Below are positions 27,146-35,616 of a stretch of DNA of 64,000 nucleotides, piece after piece. Position 1 is the stretch's first letter; each line of letters starts with the position of its first letter. The translations under genes were made by a program, and so were the position numbers. The notes below the pieces were generated by a model. That model was not told the DNA's origin. It ran no database searches and worked only from the letters and a program-made list of their open reading frames with translations. The DNA is taken from the NCBI GenBank assembly GCA_029060305.1, contig JAIDUG010000036.1:1-64000 (forward strand), written 5' to 3'. The DNA is from Ruminococcus sp. Its GTDB lineage: Bacteria; Bacillota; Clostridia; Oscillospirales; Ruminococcaceae.

Positions 27146-27862
27146 TCACGGAAATTCTGCTAAAAACTGTTCGATAGTACCGTTGTAGACATTAAGGTCA
27201 ATATATTTTTCCTCACCGTCGTAGCCATATAATTCGCCCTTGTCACAATACTGCCAGAATTTCCAGTCTATCAAATCGGGTTCAAAGTTAACGTTTCTAA
27301 TCCACAGCGGATAGTCACTGAAATTCTCTTTCACATATCTGAGATAAACCGGAAAAGTAGTATAGATTATAGGTTTCACACCATAGTATTCTTCAAGAAT
27401 TTCAAGAAGAGGACGGAGAATCTTTTCGGCATCTTTCTTGTCGGGTTTGTTGGATTTCTTATCAGCATAATACTCAATATCAACAACAGGTGGCATATCA
27501 ATTTCATCTGCTCCGACTACAGAAATATAGTTCTCTGCCTGAGTTTCACCGGCACTGTCGAAACTGAAAAAGTGATAAGCTGATTTTTTAATATTGGTTT
27601 CGGAGGCTCTTTCAAGGTTACGGCGAGCGGATTCGTCAATATGACCGCTACCCTCAGTAGCCTTGATAAACGCAAATGATATATTCTGTTCGTCAAGTTT
27701 TTCCCAGTCAATAAGTCCCTGATAATTTGAAACGTCAACTCCAAGAACAGAATATTTTGAGCGGTTGAGTTCCGCCGACGAAAAATAACAGCTTGCAACC
27801 ACTGATATTCCCGTCATAAATGCCCCCATAAGAGCTATGATTATTTTTCTTGCTTCAGGCAT
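27146..27862 (-). CDS. GH25 family lysozyme (muramidase)
   Basis: Hydrolyses the glycan strand of peptidoglycan. A membrane or signal helix (KIIIALMGAFMTGISVVASC) is followed by a complete GH25 domain: VLGVDVSNYQGLIDW carries the first catalytic Asp, FAFIKATEG the next strand, and VVDIEYY the catalytic DxE. The ending FWQYCDKGELYG is typical. I prefer the ATG at 27862. An in-frame ATG at 27916 lies only a few bases after the probable transcription start and has no ribosome site, whereas GAGAGGA precedes 27862. The enzyme probably acts in the wall or on competitors. Confidence 0.88.
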   Translation of the reverse strand: MPEARKIIIALMGAFMTGISVVASCYFSSAELNRSKYSVLGVDVSNYQGLIDWEKLDEQNISFAFIKATEGSGHIDESARRNLERASETNIKKSAYHFFSFDSAGETQAENYISVVGADEIDMPPVVDIEYYADKKSNKPDKKDAEKILRPLLEILEEYYGVKPIIYTTFPVYLRYVKENFSDYPLWIRNVNFEPDLIDWKFWQYCDKGELYGYDGEEKYIDLNVYNGTIEQFLAEFP

Positions 27863-27924
27863 TGCTATAAAATGTTCCTCTCGTTCCGGAGTGTTTCCGT
27901 TTATTGAATTTAACATACACTTAT

Positions 27925-27953
27925 ATAATACCCTATTTCCGAAAAATAGTCAA
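27925..27953 (-). promoter_or_regulatory. Promoter of the lysozyme gene
   Basis: On the minus strand TTGACT (27948-27953), 17 bases, TATTAT (27925-27930). Transcription should begin near 27918, which argues for the downstream start codon of the gene. Confidence 0.65.
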
Positions 27954-28125
27954 TAGTTTTTTTGTAAAATAACAATTATTTATTTGTCTGAAAAAATCTT
28001 CCTGCTGTACGTGCTGAACGGACATCATTCTGTATCGGACAAGTTTTTATTCCGGATAAGTCAATTATAACATATCAAATTATGTTTTCAAGTACCAGAT
28101 TACATTTATTTATTAATACCAGTGA

Positions 28126-28155
28126 TTGACCTTTTGTACGGAAATATGTTATAAT
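28126..28155 (+). promoter_or_regulatory. Promoter of a membrane-protein gene
   Basis: TTGACC, 18 bases, TATAAT, 26 bases before the ATG at 28182. Confidence 0.65.
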
Positions 28156-28181
28156 AAAAAAAATAAACAGAGGTGATTTTT

Positions 28182-29111
28182 ATGAAGATAGAAAAGCCGT
28201 CAGGAACAGAAATTACTATTGTAGTTTTTTTAATAGCTTTTACAGTAGCACTCATTTTACCGAATTTCTTCTATCACAGAATGTCAGGTGCGGAGGGTCT
28301 CCGAAATATAATACTTGCCACTTCTATACAGTATGTTTGCAGAATTATCGGTGTAATACCTATATTCATTGCAGATAGAAATATATTAAAAACACCTGAC
28401 ATCAGAAAGTCAAAATTCTTATTTTTCGGAACAATATTTTTAACTTTTATTGTACCTATTGTATGTTTTTGGAGTATCACACGTCCACGACTGAATGAAC
28501 AGCAATACATAAAAAATAAGTCAAGCGACTTAGGCATATCATTTCAATGTATATCAGACCTTATCAACGACGACTATGAAACATTCACTATAAATAATTG
28601 TTATATCAGGTCTCAGCAATATATTTCAGCGTCAGGACGTGGAAGGTCACGCTATCACAACGAATATACAGTTTCTTTCTACAACGGCAACAACAAAGTT
28701 ACAGAAATGCAGATAGGTTCTGAAGAAAAGGAATATTTAAAGAATTTACCATACGGATTTGATACAGAAATCACGGTATACAAGAAATCCGGTTTTCTCA
28801 GAAGCGTTAAACCGTCCGTTGACTTCGGCAAAGACGAAAGTTATCAGCACTTCTTTACCATATCAACAGACGGTAACAAGATTGTTTATGAAAAAAATGT
28901 TGATTTGAAAATAAAAAATCTCACATGGTCGGGATTCAAAAAAAAGCGGAATTATGATATGAAAAACGCACTTTTCGGAATATCTGCTGACGGTGAAAAG
29001 CAATCACTTGATACTGATATGTACAATCTATGTGAAGAAATCTGTCTGTACGGTGTGGTGGACGGAAAATATCGCCGTATCAGCAACGTTCTTTCAAAAG
29101 ATGACTGTTAA
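28182..29111 (+). CDS. Hypothetical membrane protein
   Basis: A 309-residue protein of unknown function. ATG 28182 follows GAGGTG. Three hydrophobic segments fill the first 110 residues (IVVFLIAFTVALILP, ATSIQYVCRIIGVIPIFI, FFGTIFLTFIVPIVCFW). A soluble domain of about 200 residues follows, rich in beta-prone stretches (YTVSFYNGNNKVTEMQIG). It is monocistronic with its own promoter. No conserved catalytic motif is visible. Confidence 0.78.
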   Translation: MKIEKPSGTEITIVVFLIAFTVALILPNFFYHRMSGAEGLRNIILATSIQYVCRIIGVIPIFIADRNILKTPDIRKSKFLFFGTIFLTFIVPIVCFWSITRPRLNEQQYIKNKSSDLGISFQCISDLINDDYETFTINNCYIRSQQYISASGRGRSRYHNEYTVSFYNGNNKVTEMQIGSEEKEYLKNLPYGFDTEITVYKKSGFLRSVKPSVDFGKDESYQHFFTISTDGNKIVYEKNVDLKIKNLTWSGFKKKRNYDMKNALFGISADGEKQSLDTDMYNLCEEICLYGVVDGKYRRISNVLSKDDC

Positions 29112-29162
29112 TATTTTTTTACAGGTTATATTACAGAATATCCGGAAATCTGCTTTTTTTCG

Positions 29163-29191
29163 TTGACTTTTCTGTAAACATATGGTATAAT
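29163..29191 (+). promoter_or_regulatory. Promoter of the AIM24 gene
   Basis: TTGACT, 17 bases, TATAAT, 35 bases before the ATG at 29226. Confidence 0.75.
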
Positions 29192-29225
29192 CATAATGTA
29201 AAAATAATCTGAAAGGAATTTGAAA

Positions 29226-30029
29226 ATGGAAGTTTTAAATCTCGAAAATCAAAGCAGAAGTATAACAAAAACTCTCGGCAACTTCAGTGTACTTGAATAC
29301 AAACGTGATTTAAGTGTTTCTGCTTACAACGCTGTAACAGAATACTTTATGGCTGAAATGGGTGTACATCGCAGACAGGTCGTTATAAATATGACCGGAC
29401 AGAATACAGCAGTACTTCAGGCAGGTGCTATGCAATGGATGGCAGGTAATGTCAGGATTGCTACTGATGTAAAAGGCGTTGGCGACTTTGTAGGTAAGAT
29501 GTTCAAAAGTTCAGTAACAAAGGAAACAGCAATCAAACCTAAATACAGTGGTACAGGTATACTTGTTCTCGAACCTACTTACAAATATATCATTCTCAAA
29601 GAGGTAAGCGAATGGGATTCCGGACTTGTAATTGAAGACGGTATGTTTCTTGCTTGCGACGGTACTGTAAAACAGGGAATTTCCGCAAGAAAAAATATTT
29701 CCTCTGCTGTTCTTGGCGGAGAAGGTATGTTCAATCTTTCACTCAGCGGTAATGGCGTTGTAGCACTGGAAAGCAATGTTCCGGAAGATGAACTTGTTGA
29801 AATACACCTGAACAATGACGAACTCAGAATAGACGGCAATATGGCTGTCTGCTGGTCTGATTCTCTTGAATTTACTGTAGAAAAGGCTACAAAATCCCTG
29901 ATAGGTTCTGCTGTAAGCGGTGAGGGATTTGTGAATGTCTACAGAGGTACTGGTACAGTCTTAATGGCTCCCATTACATCATCTGCATCACTTTCAAGTG
30001 CTACAAATTCAATTTCTGCCAAACCCTGA
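29226..30029 (+). CDS. AIM24 family protein
   Basis: A 267-residue protein of the AIM24 family (beta-sandwich proteins related to the tryptophan RNA-binding attenuator fold). The biochemical role in bacteria is unclear. Recognisable blocks are AVLQAGAMQWMAGNV, YIILKEVSEWDSGLVIEDG, LGGEGMFNLSLSGNGVV and the late SGEGFVNVYRGTGTVL. ATG 29226 follows AAAGGA; an upstream in-frame TTG has no proper spacing. No signal peptide is present. It is flanked by a promoter and a strong terminator, so it forms a single-gene unit. Confidence 0.88.
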   Translation: MEVLNLENQSRSITKTLGNFSVLEYKRDLSVSAYNAVTEYFMAEMGVHRRQVVINMTGQNTAVLQAGAMQWMAGNVRIATDVKGVGDFVGKMFKSSVTKETAIKPKYSGTGILVLEPTYKYIILKEVSEWDSGLVIEDGMFLACDGTVKQGISARKNISSAVLGGEGMFNLSLSGNGVVALESNVPEDELVEIHLNNDELRIDGNMAVCWSDSLEFTVEKATKSLIGSAVSGEGFVNVYRGTGTVLMAPITSSASLSSATNSISAKP

Positions 30030-30056
30030 ACTTGTCAGTTACATATAAAAAAATTT

Positions 30057-30086
30057 CCGGTATACTACATAAATACAGTATACCGG
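30057..30086 (+). terminator. Terminator after AIM24 gene
   Basis: CCGGTATACT pairs perfectly with AGTATACCGG around ACATAAATAC, followed by ATTTTATTGTTTTA. Confidence 0.85.
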
Positions 30087-30147
30087 ATTTTATTGTTTTA
30101 AACCGTTTAACTCTGTGTACTATTATATTAAAAAGCAAAAATATTTA

Positions 30148-30480
30148 TTATATACGGTGCAAATCTCCCCATTCACACATTGAATCCAAAATGGGAATAA
30201 GAGATTTTCCACGTTCTGTCAGGCTGTACTCAACTTTTGGTGGTATCTGCGGATATTCCTCACGGTGTACAAGTTTGTCTGCCTCAAGTTCCTTAAGATT
30301 TGCACTTAACGTTTTATACGAAATAGATCCGATATATTTCTGCATTTCATTGAAACGTACAACCCCAAACTCCATAAGAGTATAAAGAATAGTCATTTTA
30401 TATTTTCCGTTTATTAAAGATAATGTGTAACTGAAACCTGTATTTTCTAAATTTTCGTCTGCAATACATCTTTTTTCCAT
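30148..30480 (-). CDS. HxlR-family transcriptional regulator
   Basis: A 110-residue winged-helix regulator of the HxlR type. An early Cys (CIADENLENTGF) precedes the helix-turn-helix region, with KYKMTILYTLMEF, ISYKTLSANLKELEADKLV as recognition segment and the wing PPKVEYSLTERGKSL. The ATG at 30480 is better spaced from AGGAGG than the ATG at 30486. It is divergent from the flavoprotein gene at 30642, which is the likely target. HxlR proteins near such oxidoreductases often sense thiol-reactive compounds through the N-terminal Cys. Confidence 0.9.
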   Translation of the reverse strand: MEKRCIADENLENTGFSYTLSLINGKYKMTILYTLMEFGVVRFNEMQKYIGSISYKTLSANLKELEADKLVHREEYPQIPPKVEYSLTERGKSLIPILDSMCEWGDLHRI

Positions 30481-30641
30481 TTTCATAAACCTCCTGTACT
30501 TTCCCTAAAGTAAGTATATTACATAAATGTGCGTACTTGACTTTTTATTATTATCTGTTATAATTATACCAGAAATCTTAAACAAAGTCAAATATATCCG
30601 GTAATGATTTTACCGGAAATAACTCATCAGGAGGTAAATCA

Positions 30642-31190
30642 ATGAGTAAAAAAATTGTAATTCTGAATGGAAGTCCCCGAATCAAAGGAAATACTTCCGC
30701 ACTGACTGCTGAATTTGCCAGAGGTGCTGAAAGTGCCGGACATACAGTTACAGAATTTTTCCTCGGTTCTATGAATATCAACGGTTGTAAAGGCTGTTTC
30801 GGTGGTGGTAAAAATCCAGAAAGTCCGTGTGTACAGAAAGATGATATGGAAAAAATATATCCTGTATACAAAGAAGCCGATATTGTGGTACTTGCTTCTC
30901 CACTCTATTACTGGACAATAAGCGGTCAGCTTAAATGTGCTTTTGACAGGCTCTTTGCCGTTGCAGAATGCGACCCCGATTACCGCAATCCTAAAAAGGA
31001 AAGTATATTCATCATGGTGGCTGAGGGATACGGCTTTGAGGAAAGTTTATACTGGTATGACAGACTTGAAAAACATCTCGGCTGGAAAAGCATTGGTAAA
31101 GTTTTGTGTGGCGGTGTTATGGGAATCGGTGACATTACAGGGAAAAAAGAACTTAATGACGCTTTTGAACTCGGAAAATCAATCATATAA
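30642..31190 (+). CDS. NADPH-dependent FMN reductase-type flavoprotein
   Basis: Flavodoxin-like oxidoreductase of 182 residues. The FMN phosphate loop is LNGSPRIKGNTSAL. The Cys-bearing segment INGCKGCFGG is characteristic of iron-sulphur-flavoprotein-like or NAD(P)H:quinone-type members. VLASPLYYWTISGQLKCAFDR lies at the isoalloxazine-binding loop. ATG follows AGGAGG. It is divergent from the HxlR regulator and ends at a good terminator, so it forms a regulator-effector pair probably answering electrophile or redox stress. The electron donor and substrate are not deducible. Confidence 0.88.
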   Translation: MSKKIVILNGSPRIKGNTSALTAEFARGAESAGHTVTEFFLGSMNINGCKGCFGGGKNPESPCVQKDDMEKIYPVYKEADIVVLASPLYYWTISGQLKCAFDRLFAVAECDPDYRNPKKESIFIMVAEGYGFEESLYWYDRLEKHLGWKSIGKVLCGGVMGIGDITGKKELNDAFELGKSII

Positions 31191-31220
31191 ATCTGAAATG
31201 AATTTTATTAATTATCTGAA

Positions 31221-31251
31221 AAAAAGTTGCTGTTATCGGCAACTTTTTTTA
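31221..31251 (+). terminator. Terminator after the flavoprotein gene
   Basis: AAAGTTGC pairs with GCAACTTT around TGTTATCG, then a T run. Confidence 0.85.
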
Positions 31252-31330
31252 TTAACTGTTAAATATTCAATCATACTGCTTCTGAAATATTCTGTAACCG
31301 GTCTGTCATCTATCTTTCTGTTTTTTCCAA

Positions 31331-31359
31331 TTGACTTAAACCATATATTGTGCTATAAT
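31331..31359 (+). promoter_or_regulatory. Promoter of the phosphodiesterase gene
   Basis: TTGACT, 17 bases, TATAAT, about 30 bases before the likely start at 31390. Confidence 0.75.
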
Positions 31360-31389
31360 TTTTCTATAAAGAAAAAAGGAGCGATTTAT

Positions 31390-33219
31390 CTGGGAAACCG
31401 AATAAAAAATTTTTTTGGTTCTGTATCAGCTTTTTTAAGGGCATTTCCGCACTTTGTGATTTTTGAACTTATTGCCAAACTGTTTCTTGGTTCAATAGGC
31501 GTGCCGATACTGGCGTATATGCTCAAATACACAATGAAAGTTTCGGGTGTGACATATCTCTCTGATGAGAATCTGCTGATATATTTAAAAAATCCTACAA
31601 CAATATTTGCGTTTATACTGCTTATATTTTGCGTGGCATTCTTTACATTCGTGGAACTCTCCGCACTTGTGACGTGCTTTGCGTGCCACAGCAAACATCA
31701 GAAAATAACCGTCGGAGGAATGTTTATTTCAGGACTTAAAGCGTTTAAAAAGGCTTTCCGGTGGGGAGGTATTCCACGCTTTCTGACATTTATGCTTTTT
31801 ATGCCGATTGTGCAGTTTACCTTTGCTTCCGGACAGTTTCTTGCACCGCTTATGCCTATAGTCCGTACAATCTTCAAATCTGTCAGCAACACTTCAGCGA
31901 TTATCGTTTATATCCTGATACAAGTGCTATTTGTGATTCTTATAGTTGACAAAAGTTATAGTCTGCACTACCTTGTCTTAACGGAAAAAACGTTCAAAGA
32001 ATGTATAAAGAAAAGCAAGCAGATTATACAGGGAAACAAGTGCAGAATGACAGTCTCGTTGTTTTTATGGAGTATATGTATGCTTGCAACAAGTGCCGTG
32101 ATAACTTTCGGATTTGCTTTCCTGATAGTGTATATAATAAAGGGCTTTTCAGAACCTGTACACGCTTTCCGTACTGCACTGAAAGTCCTGAAATATGCCG
32201 GACGTATTTTTGTAATACTTTCGTCATTTCTTTCCGTACCTGTTATAATCTGCTTGATTACTCAACGTTTTTTTGAGGATACGGACGAATCTGACCAAAT
32301 TATTATACCTGATTTCAGTCAGAACAAAATGAAAAATTCCACACGGATAATCGTTATTTCTGCACTGGTGGTTGCTGAACTTCTTCTTAATACAACTTAC
32401 ATAAAAGCACTTTACAAAGGTAACATAAATCTGAATATGGGTATCCTCAAAAATACGCAGATTACAGCACACAGAGGTTATTCGGCAGTTGCTCCGGAAA
32501 ATACCCTGTATGCGTTTAAAGAAGCCGTCGGAATAGGTGCGGACTACATAGAACTTGATGTACAGCTAACAGCAGACGAACAGCTTGTAGTATTCCACGA
32601 CAAGACGATTGACCGCACAACAGACGGAAAAGGTGAACTGAGTAACTACACTTATGAGGAGTTGCAGGAATTTTCCGCTGGAAAATGGTTCGGTAAAGAC
32701 GGAGAGTTTGAAGATGCAAAAATCGTATTACTCTCGGACGTTCTTGAAACCGTCGGTAATGAAATACTTCTCAATATAGAAATCAAGAATCACGGAAATG
32801 TTACAAAGACTGCTGAAAAAACAGTTGAAGTAATTGAGAAGTACGCTATAGAACGCTCCTGTTATATAACGTCGTTTTCTTACACCGCACTCAAAACCGT
32901 CAAGAAAATCAACCCGAAAATAAAAACGGGTCTTATAGCAAACGTAGCAAGTTCAACGTCATTTTCGCAGTTGAAGTATATCGACGCTGTAAGTCTCAAC
33001 TATATATTCATAAATCAGAGTATCGTAAATATGGCTCATCAGAATGGTAAACGTGTTTTTGTATGGACGGTTGACAACCGACAGGATATTCAGCATATGA
33101 TTGCAATGGGTGTTGACAACATTATAACAAACCGTCCCGACAGAGTTTCGGAAATAGTAACCTCGAAGAGTATAGGCGATACATTCCTCACAATTCTTGA
33201 AAAAATATTCGGTTCGTGA
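31390..33219 (+). CDS. Glycerophosphodiester phosphodiesterase with membrane domain
   Basis: Hydrolyses glycerophosphodiesters to glycerol 3-phosphate and an alcohol. The N-terminal 330 residues form a multi-helix membrane domain like the GPDPase membrane family. A C-terminal GDPD domain follows: TAHRGYSAVAPENTLYAF with the catalytic His, YIELDVQLT metal ligands, and VVFHDKTIDRTTDGKG with the second His. The promoter at 31331 rules out any start before about 31366. In the remaining frame AAAGGAG is followed after eight bases by CTG at 31390 (ATT at 31384 is possible), so an unusual start codon is likely. About 609 residues. Topology places the enzyme domain outside, acting on lipid or teichoic-acid breakdown products. 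Confidence 0.85.
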   Translation: MGNRIKNFFGSVSAFLRAFPHFVIFELIAKLFLGSIGVPILAYMLKYTMKVSGVTYLSDENLLIYLKNPTTIFAFILLIFCVAFFTFVELSALVTCFACHSKHQKITVGGMFISGLKAFKKAFRWGGIPRFLTFMLFMPIVQFTFASGQFLAPLMPIVRTIFKSVSNTSAIIVYILIQVLFVILIVDKSYSLHYLVLTEKTFKECIKKSKQIIQGNKCRMTVSLFLWSICMLATSAVITFGFAFLIVYIIKGFSEPVHAFRTALKVLKYAGRIFVILSSFLSVPVIICLITQRFFEDTDESDQIIIPDFSQNKMKNSTRIIVISALVVAELLLNTTYIKALYKGNINLNMGILKNTQITAHRGYSAVAPENTLYAFKEAVGIGADYIELDVQLTADEQLVVFHDKTIDRTTDGKGELSNYTYEELQEFSAGKWFGKDGEFEDAKIVLLSDVLETVGNEILLNIEIKNHGNVTKTAEKTVEVIEKYAIERSCYITSFSYTALKTVKKINPKIKTGLIANVASSTSFSQLKYIDAVSLNYIFINQSIVNMAHQNGKRVFVWTVDNRQDIQHMIAMGVDNIITNRPDRVSEIVTSKSIGDTFLTILEKIFGS

Positions 33220-33290
33220 TGAATATTTCCTGAATTTTTGTAGTATAATATATACGAAAAGTGATTCTCATTGCTTCTCTGACATTTTTT

Positions 33291-33328
33291 TAAAGCAGAT
33301 TTCCGCCCGTGGAAGTCTGCTTCTTTTT
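33291..33328 (+). terminator. Terminator between phosphodiesterase and orphan hsdS
   Basis: AAGCAGATTTCC pairs with GGAAGTCTGCTT (12 bp, one G-T pair) around GCCCGT, followed by CTTTTTG. Confidence 0.85.
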
Positions 33329-33338
33329 GTCTGTACGC

Positions 33339-33367
33339 TTTACAAAAGTTAATATTTATGATATAAT
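33339..33367 (+). promoter_or_regulatory. Promoter of the orphan hsdS
   Basis: TTTACA, 17 bases, TATAAT, 19 bases before the ATG at 33387. Confidence 0.75.
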
Positions 33368-33386
33368 CTGTATAAGAGGTGATTAT

Positions 33387-34613
33387 ATGAAATATGAATG
33401 GAAAATATTAAAAGCGAAAGATTTCTGTTATTATATTACTGACGGAACTCATGATTCTCCAAAAACAAAAAATGAAGGACATTATTTAATTACTTCAAAA
33501 CATCTTTCTAAATATGATATTGATTTTACTACTGCTAAAAAAATAAGTGAAGAAGATTATCAAAATGTTATAAAAAGAAGTAATGTTGAACAATGGGATA
33601 TTTTGTTTAGTATGATTGGAACAGTAGGTATTACTTATCTTGAAAGGAATAAAGATATAAATTATGCTTGTAAAAATATGGGAATATTCAAATTTAACGG
33701 AGATAAAAGAAAAGCATATTGGCTTTATTACTATTTGCAAAGTCCTAAAGCCACAGAATACATATCGTCACATTTGAGAGGAACAACACAACAATATCTT
33801 CCATTAAGTTCTTTAAGGGATTTTCCAATAATAATTCCACCTGTTAAAACACAAGAACAGATTGTATCGATTTTATCAGCTATTGATTCAAAAATAGAAT
33901 TAAACAACAAAATAAACAAAAACCTTGAGGAGCAGGCAGAGGCTATCTTTAAAAGCTGGTTTGTGGATTTTGAGCCATTCGGGGGCGTTATGCCTGATAA
34001 TATAATAAATATTCCACTTAGTAATTTATGTTCTGTTATAACAAAAGGAACTACACCAACAACTCTTGGTAAAAAATTTACAGAAACTGGAATCCATTTT
34101 ATAAAAGCTGAATCAATTCTTGATAATCATTCTTTTGATATTGGAAAGTTTGCACATATTGACGAACAGACTAATAATATACTTAAACGTTCAATTATAC
34201 AAACAGGAGATATATTATTTACTATCGCTGGAACGCTTGGAAGATTTGCAATAGTTGACGAACATATTATACCTGCAAATACAAATCAGGCTGTAGCTAT
34301 TATTCGTGTTAACAATGAAGTAATATCACCTGAGTGTTTATATAGTTTTTTTATTGGCAACTGGCACAATAATTATTACCGAAAGAGAGTACAACAGGCT
34401 GTACAGGCAAATTTAAGCCTTACTACTATTAAATCATTGCCAATTACCATTTTAAATAGGGAAGATATGAAGAGGTATACTCAAATAATAACTCCATTGT
34501 TTAAAAGAATGAAAACGAATGAAGTTGAAAATCAGCGTCTTTCCGCCCTCCGTGATGCCCTGCTCCCTAAGCTCATGAACGGCGAAATAAATTTATCTAA
34601 AATAAAAGACTGA
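33387..34613 (+). CDS. hsdS: Orphan type I restriction specificity subunit
   Basis: A 408-residue HsdS with two target-recognition domains and the standard spacer helices (TQEQIVSILSAIDSKIELNNKIN; then FKSWFVDFEPFGG). The second half ends RLSALRDALLPKLMNGEI. ATG 33387 follows GAGGTGAT. No hsdM or hsdR lies nearby, and its conserved regions differ clearly from those of the hsdS at 4541, so it belongs to another subfamily. It has its own promoter and a terminator on both sides. It may lend its specificity to a methyltransferase encoded elsewhere, or be a relic. AT-rich codon use suggests acquisition into a core region. Confidence 0.9.
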   Translation: MKYEWKILKAKDFCYYITDGTHDSPKTKNEGHYLITSKHLSKYDIDFTTAKKISEEDYQNVIKRSNVEQWDILFSMIGTVGITYLERNKDINYACKNMGIFKFNGDKRKAYWLYYYLQSPKATEYISSHLRGTTQQYLPLSSLRDFPIIIPPVKTQEQIVSILSAIDSKIELNNKINKNLEEQAEAIFKSWFVDFEPFGGVMPDNIINIPLSNLCSVITKGTTPTTLGKKFTETGIHFIKAESILDNHSFDIGKFAHIDEQTNNILKRSIIQTGDILFTIAGTLGRFAIVDEHIIPANTNQAVAIIRVNNEVISPECLYSFFIGNWHNNYYRKRVQQAVQANLSLTTIKSLPITILNREDMKRYTQIITPLFKRMKTNEVENQRLSALRDALLPKLMNGEINLSKIKD

Positions 34614-34633
34614 TAAATAAAATATCAGTCTTT
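34605..34633. terminator. Bidirectional terminator
   Basis: AAAGACTGATA pairs with TATCAGTCTTT around AATAAAA, between the orphan hsdS and the convergent TSCPD gene. It overlaps the hsdS stop codon. Confidence 0.85.
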
Positions 34634-34640
34634 CTTGGAA

Positions 34641-34901
34641 TTATGCATTTTTCTGAGATTCGTAAGCCTCACGGACTGCAAGACAAAGCTGGTCAGCACA
34701 CGAAGTATTTTTACCGTTGCAGTCATTGCCCTTTACTTTGCTTTCAATCTGTTCAACCGTCCAGCCGTCAACGAGTTTTGAAATAGCCTTGAGATTACCG
34801 TTACAGCCTCCGACAAACGATATATTTGTAATTACGTCGCCGTCGATGTCAAAGTGTATTTCCTTTGAACAGACCATTTTAGTTTTGTAAGTATAACGCA
34901 T
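34641..34901 (-). CDS. TSCPD domain protein (TIGR03905 type)
   Basis: An 86-residue protein consisting of a TSCPD domain, which is otherwise found at the C-terminus of class II ribonucleotide reductases. Visible blocks are TYKTKMVCSKEIHFDIDG, ISFVGGCNGNLKAISKLVDG and CADQLCLAVREAY, with five Cys in all. ATG 34901 follows AAGGAAG; the longer frame has no site. Stand-alone members are widespread in Clostridia and their function is unknown. The Cys pattern suggests metal or redox chemistry. Confidence 0.88.
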   Translation of the reverse strand: MRYTYKTKMVCSKEIHFDIDGDVITNISFVGGCNGNLKAISKLVDGWTVEQIESKVKGNDCNGKNTSCADQLCLAVREAYESQKNA

Positions 34902-34945
34902 AATACAAACTTCCTTTCTTTTTGATATAATAATTTTAATTAAAT

Positions 34946-35365
34946 TTAACAATTTCCGTCTTCATGCAAATCGTCAGGGGTTATCCATTCAATCTCTTTT
35001 GAAGCTGTACCGGTTTCCAGAAATTCTTTTATGCCTTTCTATGCCAGTTCAGGTGGTAAAAATAACCCCATAGGAAAATCGCATACATCTTTAGTCCAGA
35101 TAATTTCATTTAATCTGTTTTTGTCAAAAACTGATAATTTTTCTTCATTACGATAATAATTCAAATAAATTCCGTAATCAAGATGTGCATTAATAAATAA
35201 TGATGCAACCTGTTCATTATCTTCATAATACTGAACTTCTATACAAGCAACACTTACAGACGACCAGTAATTTTTAAAATTTTTAATAATATCGTTATAT
35301 ACAACATCAGGGTCAATATTAATTATCATTTTATCGTCCGGACGGTCATATTTTGTATATTTCAT
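34946..35365 (-). pseudogene. Hypothetical gene interrupted by one amber codon
   Basis: The 140-codon frame (ATG 35365 to TAA 34946) is open except for TAG at 35039-35041. The short product has 108 residues (KYTKYDRPDDKMIIN at the start, MGLFLPPELA at the end). The continuation KGIKEFLETGTASKEIEW followed by ITPDDLHEDG keeps coding-like composition and reads naturally on, so the stop is probably a recent point mutation. The protein resembles small immunity-type proteins in size and in its ending, but I do not assign a family. The truncated form could still be functional. Confidence 0.6.
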
Positions 35366-35451
35366 AATCTGACTCCTGTATTTTTCATAGCATGGTTAAA
35401 TTATACACTTTTTTTATGTATTTGTCAACAGAATTTTTGAAATTTTTCCAT

Positions 35452-35480
35452 TTGACAATTCAACCGAAATATGCTATAAT
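35452..35480 (+). promoter_or_regulatory. Consensus promoter with a long leader
   Basis: TTGACA, 17 bases, TATAAT: a full-consensus sigma-A promoter. The first gene starts about 130 bases downstream, leaving a long leader. Confidence 0.8.
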
Positions 35481-35486
35481 TATGAA

Positions 35487-35616
35487 AATCAAAAACGCAA
35501 ACGACACACGTTTTACCTTGTGGGTATGTAAATCTGATTACGGGACGTTTTCCTGCTCAGAGTGTACCTATACGGAGAACGTGTTATTTTTTTGCGTAAA
35601 AACAGGAGGATATTTT
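35487..35616 (+). promoter_or_regulatory. Structured 5' leader, possible riboswitch or attenuator
   Basis: The leader of the DUF2798-type gene contains a long-range stem, ACACGTT (35506-35512) with AACGTGT (35578-35584). It encloses GGTAT (35523-35527) with GTACC (35564-35568) and a small GTAA/TTAC hairpin. The outer stem ends about 20 bases before the AGGAGG site. I checked it by eye against purine, TPP, c-di-GMP, fluoride, ZTP and guanidine riboswitch consensus and found no match. The regulatory role is inference from length and folding. Confidence 0.45.

Noticed and set aside
30937-31389. Upstream extension of the phosphodiesterase frame
   Set aside because: It overlaps the flavoprotein gene in another frame, crosses a terminator and precedes the promoter at 31331.
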